A stretch of DNA of 64,000 bases, from NCBI GenBank assembly GCA_024280995.1, contig JAMXLM010000012.1, positions 25,459 through 89,458 of the forward strand. Direction: 5' to 3'. The position numbers were made by a program, and so were the translations under genes. The notes under the pieces are model-generated. The model made no database searches. It was given only the letters and a program-made list of their open reading frames with translations, and was not told where the DNA came from. Source of the DNA: Candidatus Dormiibacterota bacterium (GTDB taxonomy: Bacteria > Chloroflexota > Dormibacteria > Dormibacterales > Dormibacteraceae). Below are positions 35,119-44,098 of this stretch, one piece after another. How positions within the stretch are numbered: the first letter of the stretch is position 1; each line of letters begins with the position of its first letter.

Positions 35119-37523
35119 TTTCGCAAGGAGAAGATCCGACTCACGTTTCCGGGCCACGCACCGGGCGCGGCCTGGGCAGCCTGACGTGGAGCGTCGTCCT
35201 CAACGCCGTCCTCGTCGCCGCGTTTGTCGTCGGCGCGATCCCCATCGTGGCCATCGCCCGCGGCTTCGTCGAGCTTGTGCAGCAATCCAGGATCCGGAGC
35301 GGCGCCGACTGGCTGGCGTACGGCCTGGCCTTCACCGGCCTGTTCCTCGGCGCGATCTTCTTCGCCTACGCGCTCAAGTACTACCTCAGCACCGCGATGG
35401 TGTTGCTGACCACGCTGGTCGGCGCGCCGCCGCGCAACGGCAACGGCACCAAACCTGCAAACGGGCGCATCAACGGCAACGGCCACGGCCACGGCATCAG
35501 CCTCGACCTCGGCCATCACCCATTCGTCTCGGTGCACGTCGCCGCCTACAACGAGAAGCGCGTGATCGAGCGACTGCTCGAGGCACTTCGGCAGCTCGAC
35601 TACCCCGAGTACGAGGTCGTTCTCGTCGACGACTCGACCGACGAGTCGGTGGAGATCCTCGAGCGGTGGAAGACGTGGCCGCGGCTGAAGCTCATCCACC
35701 GGACGTCGCGCGCCGGGTACAAGGGCGGCGCGCTGCGGGAAGCGCTGAAGGTCATGGATCCGCGCACCGAGTACGTGGTGATCTTCGACGCCGACTCGGT
35801 TCCGTTCCCCGACTCGATCGAGCGGCTGCTTCCCTATTTCTATCGGGTCGGCGACGGGTCTTCGTCGAGCCGCCGGTTCGAAGCGGCGTTCGGCCGCACC
35901 GATGCTCCATCGGAGCCGGGTCAGATCAAACGCCGGCCTGAGGTCGCCGCGGTCCAGAGCTATCAATGGCACGTCCTCAACAAGTCCGAGAGCTGGCTGA
36001 CCGAGGCCGTGCGGGCCGAGTACGCGGGCAGCTACATGATCGAGCGTCCTTTCCAGGACGCGATCGGCTCGCTGAAGATGATCGCCGGCACCGCGTACAT
36101 GATCCGCGCCGACGTGCTGCGCCAGGTCGGCTGGGGGACGAGCATCACGGAGGACTGGGAGCTCACCCTCAAGCTCTACGCGCGCGGCTACAAGGTCGTG
36201 TACACGCCGTGGGCGGAGACGCCGGCCGAGTGCGTCAGCACCTTCTCGCGGCTTGCGCGCCAGCGCATGCGATGGGCCGAAGGCCACACGTACAACGTGC
36301 GCAAGTGGTTCCTCGAGATCATGCGGTCGCCTTTCGTGACGCCGCTCGAAAAGCTCGAGTTCATGTACGACTCCACGTACTACCTGCAGGCGGGGCTCTT
36401 CGTGATCGGCTCGATCGCGTGGCTCATCTCCGAGCTTGTGTTCCGCACGCACGTGCCCGGTTGGACGGCGCTTCTGGGCTGGTCGTTGCTGTTCTCGAAC
36501 ATCTTCGCCCTTCCGCTGATGAACCTCGGCGGGCTGATCCTCGAGGAGGCGCCGGCGCGCGACGTCCAGGGAGCGTTCGGCGCCGTGGTGCTGTCGTTCG
36601 CGCTGGTGCCGTTCCAGGGTTGGGCGGCTTTCAAAGGCCTCATCAGCAAGGACGAAGGCCCGTGGTTCCGGACACCCAAGACCGGACGCGTCACGGACAG
36701 CGTCCGCCACCTGCGCCGGCTGTACATGCTCCAGCGCCTGCTGCGTGGCAGGCGCCCGCGCGGACCGCAATGGGTCGCGCCGGCCACGCCTCTGGCAACG
36801 TCGACGGTGCGCCGCGCTCCGATGCGCCGGCGTTGGGCCGGATGGCTCGCGGTCGTGATCCTGGCGCTCGTCTTTGGCGGACTGGCAGCGATGTCGGTGC
36901 ACGCGCCGACGGTCAGCGCCGCCGGCAACCCGCTCTACCTCCACGGGACCGGGACCTCGCCCGGCTGCACGCCGAGCACGATGGATCCGAACGCCGGCAC
37001 GCGCGCGACTCCATGCGCGATTCAGTCGGCTGCCGGCGGCGCCACCAGCACGTGGACGTTGACGAGCTCGACCGCGCAGACGGTCGACCCGGGGACCTGG
37101 ACCTTCACGTTCTACTGGACCGGCGGCACAGGCGCGACCAACGACGTGGTGAGCATCGCGGCGGGCGTGTCCGCGACCGCGAGCTGCGCCGGGTTTGTCG
37201 CGACGGTGCCGAGCGGCACGTCGACCTGGTCGGCGAGCTACGGCGGCAGCACCGCCAATCCCAACAGCCCGCTGACCGTCAGCACCAGCTCAAGCCAGCT
37301 GGCATTGGTGATTCCTCCGGGCGGCTCGCTCTGCCTGTCGGTCACCCTCACGCACAACACCGGCGGGAAGCCGTCGATGCTCTACGACGGAACCGCCGGA
37401 ATCGGCAACACCGGAGTGGTGCCGCCGAGCATCGTGGTGCCTGAGAGCCTGGTCGGCCTGACCGGCGTGGCCTTGTTCGCGCCACTGCTGGCCGGGCGCT
37501 TCGTGCGGAGACGACGGTCGTGA
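35115..37523 (+). CDS. Cellulose-synthase-like GT2 fused to a secreted PEP-CTERM-like domain
   Basis: 802 residues. Two N-terminal membrane helices (about 24-46 and 65-89) precede a GT2 catalytic core with D172-D173-S, D225-A-D227, T345-E-D347 and Q383-R-M-R-W387, the full processive-synthase signature. Three more helices (about 430-530) follow. From residue 570 there is a new MRRRWAGWLAVVILALVFGG segment ending in VSAAG, which looks like a signal peptide. A Thr/Ser-rich ectodomain with several Cys comes next. The C-terminus is P776-E-S, a hydrophobic helix and RRRR: the tripartite shape of PEP-CTERM/archaeosortase sorting signals. The exosortase-family gene begins inside its stop codon. No PilZ domain was seen. 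The polymer made is unknown. Confidence 0.87.
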   Translation: MISQGEDPTHVSGPRTGRGLGSLTWSVVLNAVLVAAFVVGAIPIVAIARGFVELVQQSRIRSGADWLAYGLAFTGLFLGAIFFAYALKYYLSTAMVLLTTLVGAPPRNGNGTKPANGRINGNGHGHGISLDLGHHPFVSVHVAAYNEKRVIERLLEALRQLDYPEYEVVLVDDSTDESVEILERWKTWPRLKLIHRTSRAGYKGGALREALKVMDPRTEYVVIFDADSVPFPDSIERLLPYFYRVGDGSSSSRRFEAAFGRTDAPSEPGQIKRRPEVAAVQSYQWHVLNKSESWLTEAVRAEYAGSYMIERPFQDAIGSLKMIAGTAYMIRADVLRQVGWGTSITEDWELTLKLYARGYKVVYTPWAETPAECVSTFSRLARQRMRWAEGHTYNVRKWFLEIMRSPFVTPLEKLEFMYDSTYYLQAGLFVIGSIAWLISELVFRTHVPGWTALLGWSLLFSNIFALPLMNLGGLILEEAPARDVQGAFGAVVLSFALVPFQGWAAFKGLISKDEGPWFRTPKTGRVTDSVRHLRRLYMLQRLLRGRRPRGPQWVAPATPLATSTVRRAPMRRRWAGWLAVVILALVFGGLAAMSVHAPTVSAAGNPLYLHGTGTSPGCTPSTMDPNAGTRATPCAIQSAAGGATSTWTLTSSTAQTVDPGTWTFTFYWTGGTGATNDVVSIAAGVSATASCAGFVATVPSGTSTWSASYGGSTANPNSPLTVSTSSSQLALVIPPGGSLCLSVTLTHNTGGKPSMLYDGTAGIGNTGVVPPSIVVPESLVGLTGVALFAPLLAGRFVRRRRS
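36822..37523 (+). other. Embedded signal peptide, ectodomain and sorting tail within the GT2 gene
   Basis: This is codons 570-802 of the GT2 gene. It starts at an in-frame ATG and reads as a complete small exported protein: basic n-region, hydrophobic core, AxA-like cleavage site, a domain of about 165 residues, PES, helix and arginine cluster. It may be released by signal peptidase from the fusion, or made separately from the internal ATG. No strong ribosome-binding site precedes that ATG, so I favour one polypeptide. Confidence 0.45.
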
Positions 37524-38068
37524 CGCGCACGCGCGCCGACGTCAACCTCACGTTGATCGCGATGGCCTGCGCGCTGCTGATGGTGATGCCGCTGGTGACG
37601 ACGTTCAACGACCTGCTGACGGCATGGGCGATGGTCCTCGGCGCCAACAACCCGCTCCAGGCGATCGTCCCCGCAGAGTCGCGGATGGTGGTCAGCCTGC
37701 TGAGCGTGCTCGGTGTCCACGCCGCGGCGTCAGGCAGCCACATCGTGGTTTGGGACGGCTCAGGCTCGATGCACACGCTGTTCATCTCGTGGAACTGCAT
37801 CGGCTGGCAGAGCGTGATCCTGTTCGGCGTGAGTATGATCTCGGGGCTTCGCGGTGGTGGCGGGGTCGAGGCGCGCGCGCAGGTCATCCTGATCGGAGTC
37901 GCCGGGACCATGCTGCTAAACCTGGTGCGCGTGTCGCTCGTGGCCCTGATTGCGGCGACGATCGGCGTCGGGCCCGCGATCCTCTTCCACGACTACGGCG
38001 GCACGATCATGTTCGTCGCCTTCCTGTTCGCGTTCTGGGCGATGGCCCAGCGGTGGATCCTGGAATGA
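37520..38068 (+). CDS. Exosortase/archaeosortase-family transpeptidase, short form
   Basis: 182 residues with about five to six membrane helices. The three catalytic signatures of the family are present in order: Cys93 in ISWNCIGWQS, Arg137 in LLNLVRVS and His157 in LFHDYGG. The length matches the short XrtF/XrtG-like branch rather than the 260-300-residue EpsH type. Such enzymes cleave a C-terminal sorting signal in the membrane and transfer the protein to another molecule. The GTG start overlaps the GT2 stop, and the only candidate substrate visible is the tail of that GT2 protein. The stop overlaps the next ATG. Confidence 0.82.
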   Translation: MTRTRADVNLTLIAMACALLMVMPLVTTFNDLLTAWAMVLGANNPLQAIVPAESRMVVSLLSVLGVHAAASGSHIVVWDGSGSMHTLFISWNCIGWQSVILFGVSMISGLRGGGGVEARAQVILIGVAGTMLLNLVRVSLVALIAATIGVGPAILFHDYGGTIMFVAFLFAFWAMAQRWILE

Positions 38069-40293
38069 ACCGCTGGCTGCGTCTCGGGCTGCAAACCGCC
38101 TTCGGGCTCGCGCTGCTCTGGCTGTGGCTGCGGACGGTCTCGCTGCCCGAGATCTTCGCCCACGCACGCGTCCACCAGTGGTGGGCCGTCGTGCTGATGG
38201 TGGCCCTGTTCCTCGTGACCAGCGTGCTCCGGGCGAGGCGCTGGCTCATCCTCCTTCGCCCGCTGGCGCCGGTCGGCATCGTCCGCGCCTTCGCGATGAA
38301 CGCAGGCGCGAGCCTTCTCAACTACGTCGTGCCGATCCGCCTCGGCGACGCGATGCGCTACTGGTGGCTGTGGCGCCGCCACCGAGTGCCTTCCGGATCC
38401 GCCCTGGCGACGATCGTGGTCGACAAGACGTGCGACCTCGCCGGCGTGGCGGCGGTGCTCGCGGGTCTCACGGTCGTGGCGTCGACGGGCCTGGTCGTGG
38501 CGCCGCGAGGTCTCGTGGGCGCGGCCGCCCTGGCGCTGGCGCTGCTCGGCCTCGTCGTCGCGACCTCAGTGCTCGGGCCGCGAATCGCCGCGTTGCCGCG
38601 CGTTCGCAGGATCCTTCCTGCGTCGATCGCGGCCGGCATGGAGGGTCAGGCTTTCGCGTTCCGCGCGGTCGCTCGCGGATTGTGGACGCGATCGGTGGTG
38701 GGCCGGCTCGCCGGGCTGACCGCTCTCGCGCTCGTGATCGACGCGTTCAACTTCAGCCTGCTTTTCTGGGCCCTGGGCGTTTCGGTGCCGACGTGGAAGG
38801 CGATGGCCGCCTACCCCGCGCTGCTGCTCACGTTTGCGGTGCCCGCCGGCCCGGGCTATGTGGGCAGCCTCGAGTTCGCGGGCTCGCTGGTTCTTGGCGG
38901 CGGCCTCGGCTTGAGCGCAGCGGTGTCCGCGGGTGCGATCGTCCTCTACCACGCGATCACGGCGGGCTACTCGCTCGTGCTCGGTCTGCTTGGCCTGGTG
39001 CTTCTCGGTGGCAGGCGCAAGGCGCAGGCGGCCGGCCCGCGCCGGATCGCCGTTTTCCACTGCGGATTCACCTACTCGGGCGGAGGCGAGAGGCTCGTCA
39101 TCGAGGAGGTTCTCGGACTGCGGCGGCGCGGCTACAAGGTGGAGTGCTTCGCGCCCACGGTCGACGCCTCGCGCTGCTACCCCGACCTGATCGGCGACGT
39201 GGGCGTGAAGACGTTCCTGCCGCAGTTGCCCGGCTGGCTCCCCTTCCGCGAGGCGGTGCAGATGGCGGCGACGTCGCTTCTCATGCCGCTCTACGCATGG
39301 CGGTTCCGCGGCGTCGACGCGATCGTCGGTTGCAACCAGCCCAGCGCGTGGATCGCGTGGTGGGCGGCGCGCTTGATGGACGTGCCGTATGTCGTCTACC
39401 TCAACCAACCCAACCGTCTGGTCTATCCGCGCAACATCGATCGCCAGACCGGCTGGGTCTCGAACGCCGACTACAGGCTGCTCGCGGCGATAGTCCTGCG
39501 AGCGACGCGCTTCGTCGCCTGGGCCGACCGCCGGTCGGTGCAGGAAGCGGATCGCCTGCTCGTCAACGGCGACTACATCGGCGACATCATCCGCAGGACG
39601 TACCGGCGCGACGCGATCGACTGCCCGGCGGGCTGCCACGTCGCTTCATCGGGTTTCCCGCTGCCCGTCGCGTCGAGATTCTCAGGCGGTTTCACCATCA
39701 ACGGCTATCCAATTCGCCGGCCCTACGTGCTCCTGACGAACCGGCACTATCCGCAAAAGCGTTTCGACCTTGCGATCCGGGCGATGCTGGACGTGCGCAA
39801 GAAGCACCCTCGGGCACAGTTGGTCATTCCCGGTCCGTCGACGTCACACACCGCATCCCTGAAGGCGCTCGTCACCGAGCTGGGCGTCGAGGACGCCGTG
39901 CTGTTTCTCGGCCCGATCAGCGAAGAGGAGCTGCAGACCCTCTACGAGGGCGCGGCCGTTTACGTCTACCCCGCGCCGGAGGAGGACTTCGGCATGGGCG
40001 TGATCGAATCGATGGCGAAGGGCGTGCCCGTGGTCGCGTGGAACCAGGCCGGCCCGACGGTCACGGTCGCCCCGGGCACAGGTCATCTCGCTGAGCCTCT
40101 CGACGTCGCCGACTACGCGGCGGGCATCACCGCCCTGCTCGACGATCCGGCGAAGAACCAGCTCACGGGTGAGCGCGCCTTCGAGTGGGCGCGCCGGTTC
40201 GACTGGGAGCGGCACGTCGACACCATGGAGGGAGCGGTGCTCGACGTCGCGCGGGCCCACGTCCAGATGGCGGCAGAAGCGGCCTCAGCGTGA
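38065..40293 (+). CDS. Flippase-like (LPG-synthase TM/YbhN type) domain fused to a GT4 glycosyltransferase
   Basis: 742 residues. The first 325 have about eight membrane helices with the LPG_synthase_TM/UPF0104 pattern (SVLRARRWLILLRPL, NYVVPIRLGDAMRYWWL, VVDKTCDLAG, PAGPGYVGSLEF). The C-terminal 400 residues form a GT-B glycosyltransferase of family GT4 with GGGERLVIEEV near its start and the donor-site motif PEEDFGMGVIESMAKGVPVVA. Fusions of these modules are uncommon. Transfer of a sugar to a membrane lipid, or assistance in flipping it, is a reasonable inference. Both ends overlap neighbours by 4 nt. Confidence 0.88.
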   Translation: MNRWLRLGLQTAFGLALLWLWLRTVSLPEIFAHARVHQWWAVVLMVALFLVTSVLRARRWLILLRPLAPVGIVRAFAMNAGASLLNYVVPIRLGDAMRYWWLWRRHRVPSGSALATIVVDKTCDLAGVAAVLAGLTVVASTGLVVAPRGLVGAAALALALLGLVVATSVLGPRIAALPRVRRILPASIAAGMEGQAFAFRAVARGLWTRSVVGRLAGLTALALVIDAFNFSLLFWALGVSVPTWKAMAAYPALLLTFAVPAGPGYVGSLEFAGSLVLGGGLGLSAAVSAGAIVLYHAITAGYSLVLGLLGLVLLGGRRKAQAAGPRRIAVFHCGFTYSGGGERLVIEEVLGLRRRGYKVECFAPTVDASRCYPDLIGDVGVKTFLPQLPGWLPFREAVQMAATSLLMPLYAWRFRGVDAIVGCNQPSAWIAWWAARLMDVPYVVYLNQPNRLVYPRNIDRQTGWVSNADYRLLAAIVLRATRFVAWADRRSVQEADRLLVNGDYIGDIIRRTYRRDAIDCPAGCHVASSGFPLPVASRFSGGFTINGYPIRRPYVLLTNRHYPQKRFDLAIRAMLDVRKKHPRAQLVIPGPSTSHTASLKALVTELGVEDAVLFLGPISEEELQTLYEGAAVYVYPAPEEDFGMGVIESMAKGVPVVAWNQAGPTVTVAPGTGHLAEPLDVADYAAGITALLDDPAKNQLTGERAFEWARRFDWERHVDTMEGAVLDVARAHVQMAAEAASA

Positions 40294-41849
40294 GGCTTCT
40301 GCCCCGGATCCTCGCCGATGAAGACGAGGAGGACGAGGCGCCCGAAGCTCGGGATTCGCGCGCGCCCGTCGAGAAGCCCCGACTCCACTGGGCGTGGACC
40401 GCCGCGATCGCCGTCATCGCCGCGGTGCCGCGACTGCTGTACGTCTTCGTCTTCACCGACCCGGAGAACCCGGGCGTCCGCCGCTACGGCGACGTCTGGC
40501 ACCACTGGCAGATCGCGTATCTGACGAAGGAACTGGGGCTGTCGGCGCCCGGCGGGCCGAGGCTCTGGGACCTGAAGGGCCTCGATTACTTCTGGGGAAT
40601 TCTGCACCCGCTTCTGATGGTGGCCGTGTTCGACGTCACCGGCTCGGTCGACATCGTGCTCGACCGCCTGGTGAGCCTGGTTTTCGGCGTGCTGGTCATC
40701 GTGCTGTTGTTCCATCTGGTCCGGAGACACTGGGGTACGCAGGCGGCGCTTGGCTCAGCGCTCATCGCCTCGTTGATCCCGACAGCCGTGATGAACGACG
40801 CGTCGGGGATGCTCGAGCCTATGGGCGTGGCCTTGTGCCTCGCCGGGCTCGTGGCGTGGCCGCGCCGTGGGTTTGCGTCTGGCCTGGCGTTCGGCCTCGC
40901 GACGATGGCTCGCGCGGAGGCGTGGCTGTTCGGGCTGGGCATGGTCGTCGCGGCCTTCCTCAAACGCGAGGGCCGCCAGCAGCGGATCCTGCTGGTCGCC
41001 GGCTTCGGGGCCGTGATGTTGATCTACATGAAGATCCTCGAAGACAGGACCGGCAACCCGATCTACCCGCTGTGGTGGAACTTCTTCGCCAACGCGGCCG
41101 GCAAGTGGGAGTTCACGCCGATCAGCGCCGAGCAGGCCGGGGTGCGACCCGTCCTCGGCGCGGGCCTGGTCATCTCGGCGGCGGGCCTGGCCTGGAGCCT
41201 GTGGAAGCGACCGCCGTCGTACATGCTCCTGACGTTCGGATTCGGCTACTGGGTCTTCGTGTGCGGGATGCTCGGCTTCACCTCATACCTCGCGAGCTGG
41301 GTGTGGTGGATGCCGATCACGCGCGTCTTCGCGTTTCCGTACGTGTTCGGGGGCGTCCTCTTCGCCGCCCTGGTCTTGTGGCTGGCGCCACGGCGCTTCG
41401 GGCCTCGCTTCGTGCCGGTGGGATGGGGAGTGCTGGTTGCCGCGGTGCTCGTCAGCCAGCTCGCGTGGATTCCCATCCACGCCGAGTTCGCGCCGTCGGA
41501 GGCGGACTGGCAGGCGATCAAGGCCGAGGGCGTGCAGCTGGGAGCCTGGTACAACACGTCGCCGTACGAGGGACACGCGCTGGCCGTCCCGAGCGACCGT
41601 CCGGACATCACATATGTCCTCGCGCGCTACGGGAACGTCGAGGGCAAGCATCTGATCAGCGAGATGTACGGGCCGGATCGCGTCGACGCATGCTGGTTCG
41701 CGAAGACCGATGTGAAGTTGATCGCAGTCGATACCGGCTTCATGCCCAGGCTTGCCGAGAACCCGACGTGGTTCACGCACGTCGGAACGATGGACGAGGC
41801 GCACTGGGAGGTGTACGGCGTGAATGCGCCGCCGTGCACGGGCTCGTGA
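40290..41849 (+). CDS. GT-C fold membrane glycosyltransferase (PMT/ArnT-like)
   Basis: 519 residues. A cytosolic acidic N-terminus (ILADEDEEDEAPEARD) precedes the first helix. The first loop DVWHHWQIAYLTKE has the position of the catalytic acid in GT-C enzymes, which use lipid-phosphate sugars outside the membrane. About ten helices follow, and residues 415-519 form a C-terminal extracytoplasmic domain. It may glycosylate an exported protein or lipid-linked glycan. The GTG start overlaps the previous stop and the stop overlaps the methyltransferase start. Confidence 0.78.
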   Translation: MRLLPRILADEDEEDEAPEARDSRAPVEKPRLHWAWTAAIAVIAAVPRLLYVFVFTDPENPGVRRYGDVWHHWQIAYLTKELGLSAPGGPRLWDLKGLDYFWGILHPLLMVAVFDVTGSVDIVLDRLVSLVFGVLVIVLLFHLVRRHWGTQAALGSALIASLIPTAVMNDASGMLEPMGVALCLAGLVAWPRRGFASGLAFGLATMARAEAWLFGLGMVVAAFLKREGRQQRILLVAGFGAVMLIYMKILEDRTGNPIYPLWWNFFANAAGKWEFTPISAEQAGVRPVLGAGLVISAAGLAWSLWKRPPSYMLLTFGFGYWVFVCGMLGFTSYLASWVWWMPITRVFAFPYVFGGVLFAALVLWLAPRRFGPRFVPVGWGVLVAAVLVSQLAWIPIHAEFAPSEADWQAIKAEGVQLGAWYNTSPYEGHALAVPSDRPDITYVLARYGNVEGKHLISEMYGPDRVDACWFAKTDVKLIAVDTGFMPRLAENPTWFTHVGTMDEAHWEVYGVNAPPCTGS

Positions 41850-42664
41850 GCGAATCCGCCGCGGCGTTCGACTACGAAGCAAAGAAATGGGGTGCGGGGA
41901 TGTTGCGGCCGCGGCCGTGGTTCATGAACGGGCTCAAGCTGCGATACCTGCTCGAGGACCTGGCGCCGATTCGCGGGCGTGTGCTCGACGTCGGCTGTGG
42001 GGCGGGGCAGGTCGCGAAGGCCGTGAAGCGTGAAAGGCCGGACCTGGCCGTCTTCGGGTGCGACGTGAGCCACGCGGCGATCGACTCGGCATCCGCCTCG
42101 CCCGAAGGCGTCGACTTTCGTCTGGCCAAGGCCGAACGCCTTCCATTCGAGGACGGGGAGCTCGATTTCGTCTGGATCTTCGACGTCCTCGAGCACGTGG
42201 AGGACCCGGAGGCCGTGCTGCGCGAGGTGGCGCGGGTGTTGAAACCCGGTGGGCGTTTTCACCTCGTGCTGCCGCTGGAGGGCCAGCCGCGCACGCTGTA
42301 TGCGCTCGTCGGCACGGGGAAAACGTGGACGGCGAAGGTCCGCCACGGCGGGCATATTCAGATCTTCTCGGCGGAACGTTTCCGGACGATGGCTGCCACC
42401 TGCGGCCTGCCCGTGGTGAGGACGCGATGGTCTTACCACGCCACCTTGCAGGTGCTCGACCTTCTGTATTTCACGTGGCTCGATCGACGCGGGCCGGTCG
42501 GCGGTTCCGTCGAGGACATGTCGGCCGCGCGCGGCGGCGTGTCCGGTGCGGTGATGCGGGGCGTGAGCCGCGCGGTCGCCACGACGGCGTGGGGGGAGGC
42601 GAGGCTGCTGCGCGGGCTACCCGGCGGGTGTGGTCATTTCACCTGCCGCCGAGCAATCGGATAG
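41846..42664 (+). CDS. SAM-dependent class I methyltransferase
   Basis: 272 residues from the GTG at 41846 (GTGA overlap). Motif I is VLDVGCGAGQVAKAV, followed by VFGCDVSHAAI (motif II), LDFVWIFDVLEHVEDP and VLKPGGRFHLVLPLEG. It is a Methyltransf_11-type enzyme and probably caps or decorates the glycan made by this operon. It is the last gene of the six-gene coupled series and converges with the CDP-paratose-epimerase-like gene. Confidence 0.88.
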   Translation: MSESAAAFDYEAKKWGAGMLRPRPWFMNGLKLRYLLEDLAPIRGRVLDVGCGAGQVAKAVKRERPDLAVFGCDVSHAAIDSASASPEGVDFRLAKAERLPFEDGELDFVWIFDVLEHVEDPEAVLREVARVLKPGGRFHLVLPLEGQPRTLYALVGTGKTWTAKVRHGGHIQIFSAERFRTMAATCGLPVVRTRWSYHATLQVLDLLYFTWLDRRGPVGGSVEDMSAARGGVSGAVMRGVSRAVATTAWGEARLLRGLPGGCGHFTCRRAIG

Positions 42665-42690
42665 ACCGGAGTATCCGGGTATCGAGGCTT

Positions 42691-43713
42691 CTAGTCGACC
42701 GACTCCGCCCACGCGATCAGCTCGCGCAAACCTCGGTCGAAATCGATCCTCGGCTCCCAACCCAGCTGCTCGCGCGCCTTGGCGTTGTCGCTGACGTAGT
42801 AGGCCTGGTCGCCCTCGCGCCAGTCGGCGAACGAGAACTGCGGCTTCTTGCCCGTCAGCTCCCCGATCTGGTCGATGACCTCGAGCAGGTTGCGCTGGTT
42901 CTCGGCTCCGCCGCCGACGTTGTAGACCTCTCCGCGCGTGATTGCGATCTTGTCGACCACGAGCGCGTACAGGGCGCTGAGGTCGCGCGCGTCGAGCAGG
43001 TCGCGGACCTGCGTGCCGTCGCCGTAGATGGTCAAAGGCCGGTCCTTGAGGATCGAGTGGACGAAATGCGCCACCCAGCCCTGGTCCTCGGTGCCGTACT
43101 GGTGGGCTCCGTAGATGCAGCTCTGGCGTAGGACGACGGTGTTCATGTCGAAGCAGCGCGCGTAGTCCCGCACGTACTGGTCAGCCGCGCCCTTGCTGCA
43201 GCCGTACGGGCTGTGGAAGTCCAGCGGCTGCGTCTCTTTACAAGCTGAGTTGTTTTTCCCGAGCTTTCCGTAGACCTTGTTGGTCGATGCGAAGACCAAT
43301 GGCGCCTCGGGGTTGTGGTTGCGGGCCGCTTCGAGGACGTTGAGCGTGCCCCGTGCGTTGACGTCGAAGTCCGTGTTGGGGTCGACGAGTGAGGTGGTCA
43401 CGGCCACCTGCGCGGCGAGGTGCAGGATCGCGTCCTGGTTGCTCACGTGCTCGGCGAGCGCGCCGGCATTGCGGATGTCTTCCTTGACGAAGGTCACGCG
43501 GTTCGGGTACCGCGTGAGGAGCCACTTCAGGTTTCGCTCCGTGCCCGGCCGACTCAGATTGTCGAGAAGGGTCACGTACCAGCCGTCCTTGATCAGATGG
43601 AGGGCCGCGTTCACGCCGAGGAAGCCGGCGCCGCCCGTGATCAGGACATGCCGCTCCGGAGCGGCGGCCAGGCGTTCCTGCCTGTCGGTTATGTACCTGG
43701 CGTTCGGATCCAT
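42691..43713 (-). CDS. NAD-dependent epimerase, CDP-paratose 2-epimerase-like
   Basis: 340 residues. NAD-binding ITGGAGFLGVNAALHLI is at the N-terminus, ASTNKVYG precedes the YGCSK catalytic pair, and RQSCIYGAHQYGTEDQGWVAHF closely resembles the RfbE (CDP-paratose/tyvelose 2-epimerase) subgroup. It would supply a modified sugar nucleotide to the convergent glycosyltransferase island. The substrate is inferred from family resemblance only. Confidence 0.85.
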   Translation of the reverse strand: MDPNARYITDRQERLAAAPERHVLITGGAGFLGVNAALHLIKDGWYVTLLDNLSRPGTERNLKWLLTRYPNRVTFVKEDIRNAGALAEHVSNQDAILHLAAQVAVTTSLVDPNTDFDVNARGTLNVLEAARNHNPEAPLVFASTNKVYGKLGKNNSACKETQPLDFHSPYGCSKGAADQYVRDYARCFDMNTVVLRQSCIYGAHQYGTEDQGWVAHFVHSILKDRPLTIYGDGTQVRDLLDARDLSALYALVVDKIAITRGEVYNVGGGAENQRNLLEVIDQIGELTGKKPQFSFADWREGDQAYYVSDNAKAREQLGWEPRIDFDRGLRELIAWAESVD

Positions 43714-43726
43714 CGCGCTGCGTACG

Positions 43727-44098
43727 TTATCCGGTCGCTATGCCCCTGAAGAACGCAATGGCGACAATCCAGGACGCGCCGGCCAGGACGAGAGCTTCGC
43801 GACGGGTGTCGTTGCCGCGCGAGTAAAGGTATGCGCCGGGGATGAACAGGACCGCGAACGCGCCATAGACCATGTGGAGGATCCCCTCGCGGGGGCTGTT
43901 GCCCGAGATCAGGCCCCCGACGCCGAGGAGGCCCTGGAGCGGGATGATCCCGGCCATGATCAGGAATGTCGACCTGAATCCTCCGCTGACCCTCTGGTTG
44001 CGGAAGTAGTAGTAGGCGCCCCACAGGCCGAGCAGGATCGCGAAAACGATCAGGACTCGGGCGCCGTACGCGTGGAGAAAGGCGAATGTGTCGCGCAA
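43727..44098 (-). CDS. Hypothetical four-helix membrane protein
   Basis: 123 residues from TTG directly after the galE-like stop (TGATTG). Four hydrophobic stretches (VLIVFAILLGLWGAYYYF, FLIMAGIIPLQGLLGVGGLI, MVYGAFAVLFIPGAYLY, LVLAGASWIVAIAFF). No family is recognised. It sits between two epimerase genes in one operon. Confidence 0.7.
   Translation of the reverse strand: MRDTFAFLHAYGARVLIVFAILLGLWGAYYYFRNQRVSGGFRSTFLIMAGIIPLQGLLGVGGLISGNSPREGILHMVYGAFAVLFIPGAYLYSRGNDTRREALVLAGASWIVAIAFFRGIATG

Noticed and set aside
34627..36944. Long minus-strand frame opposite the regulator and GT2 genes
   Set aside because: It is the complement of clear domain-bearing genes; its translation is Arg/Asp/His-rich shadow sequence.
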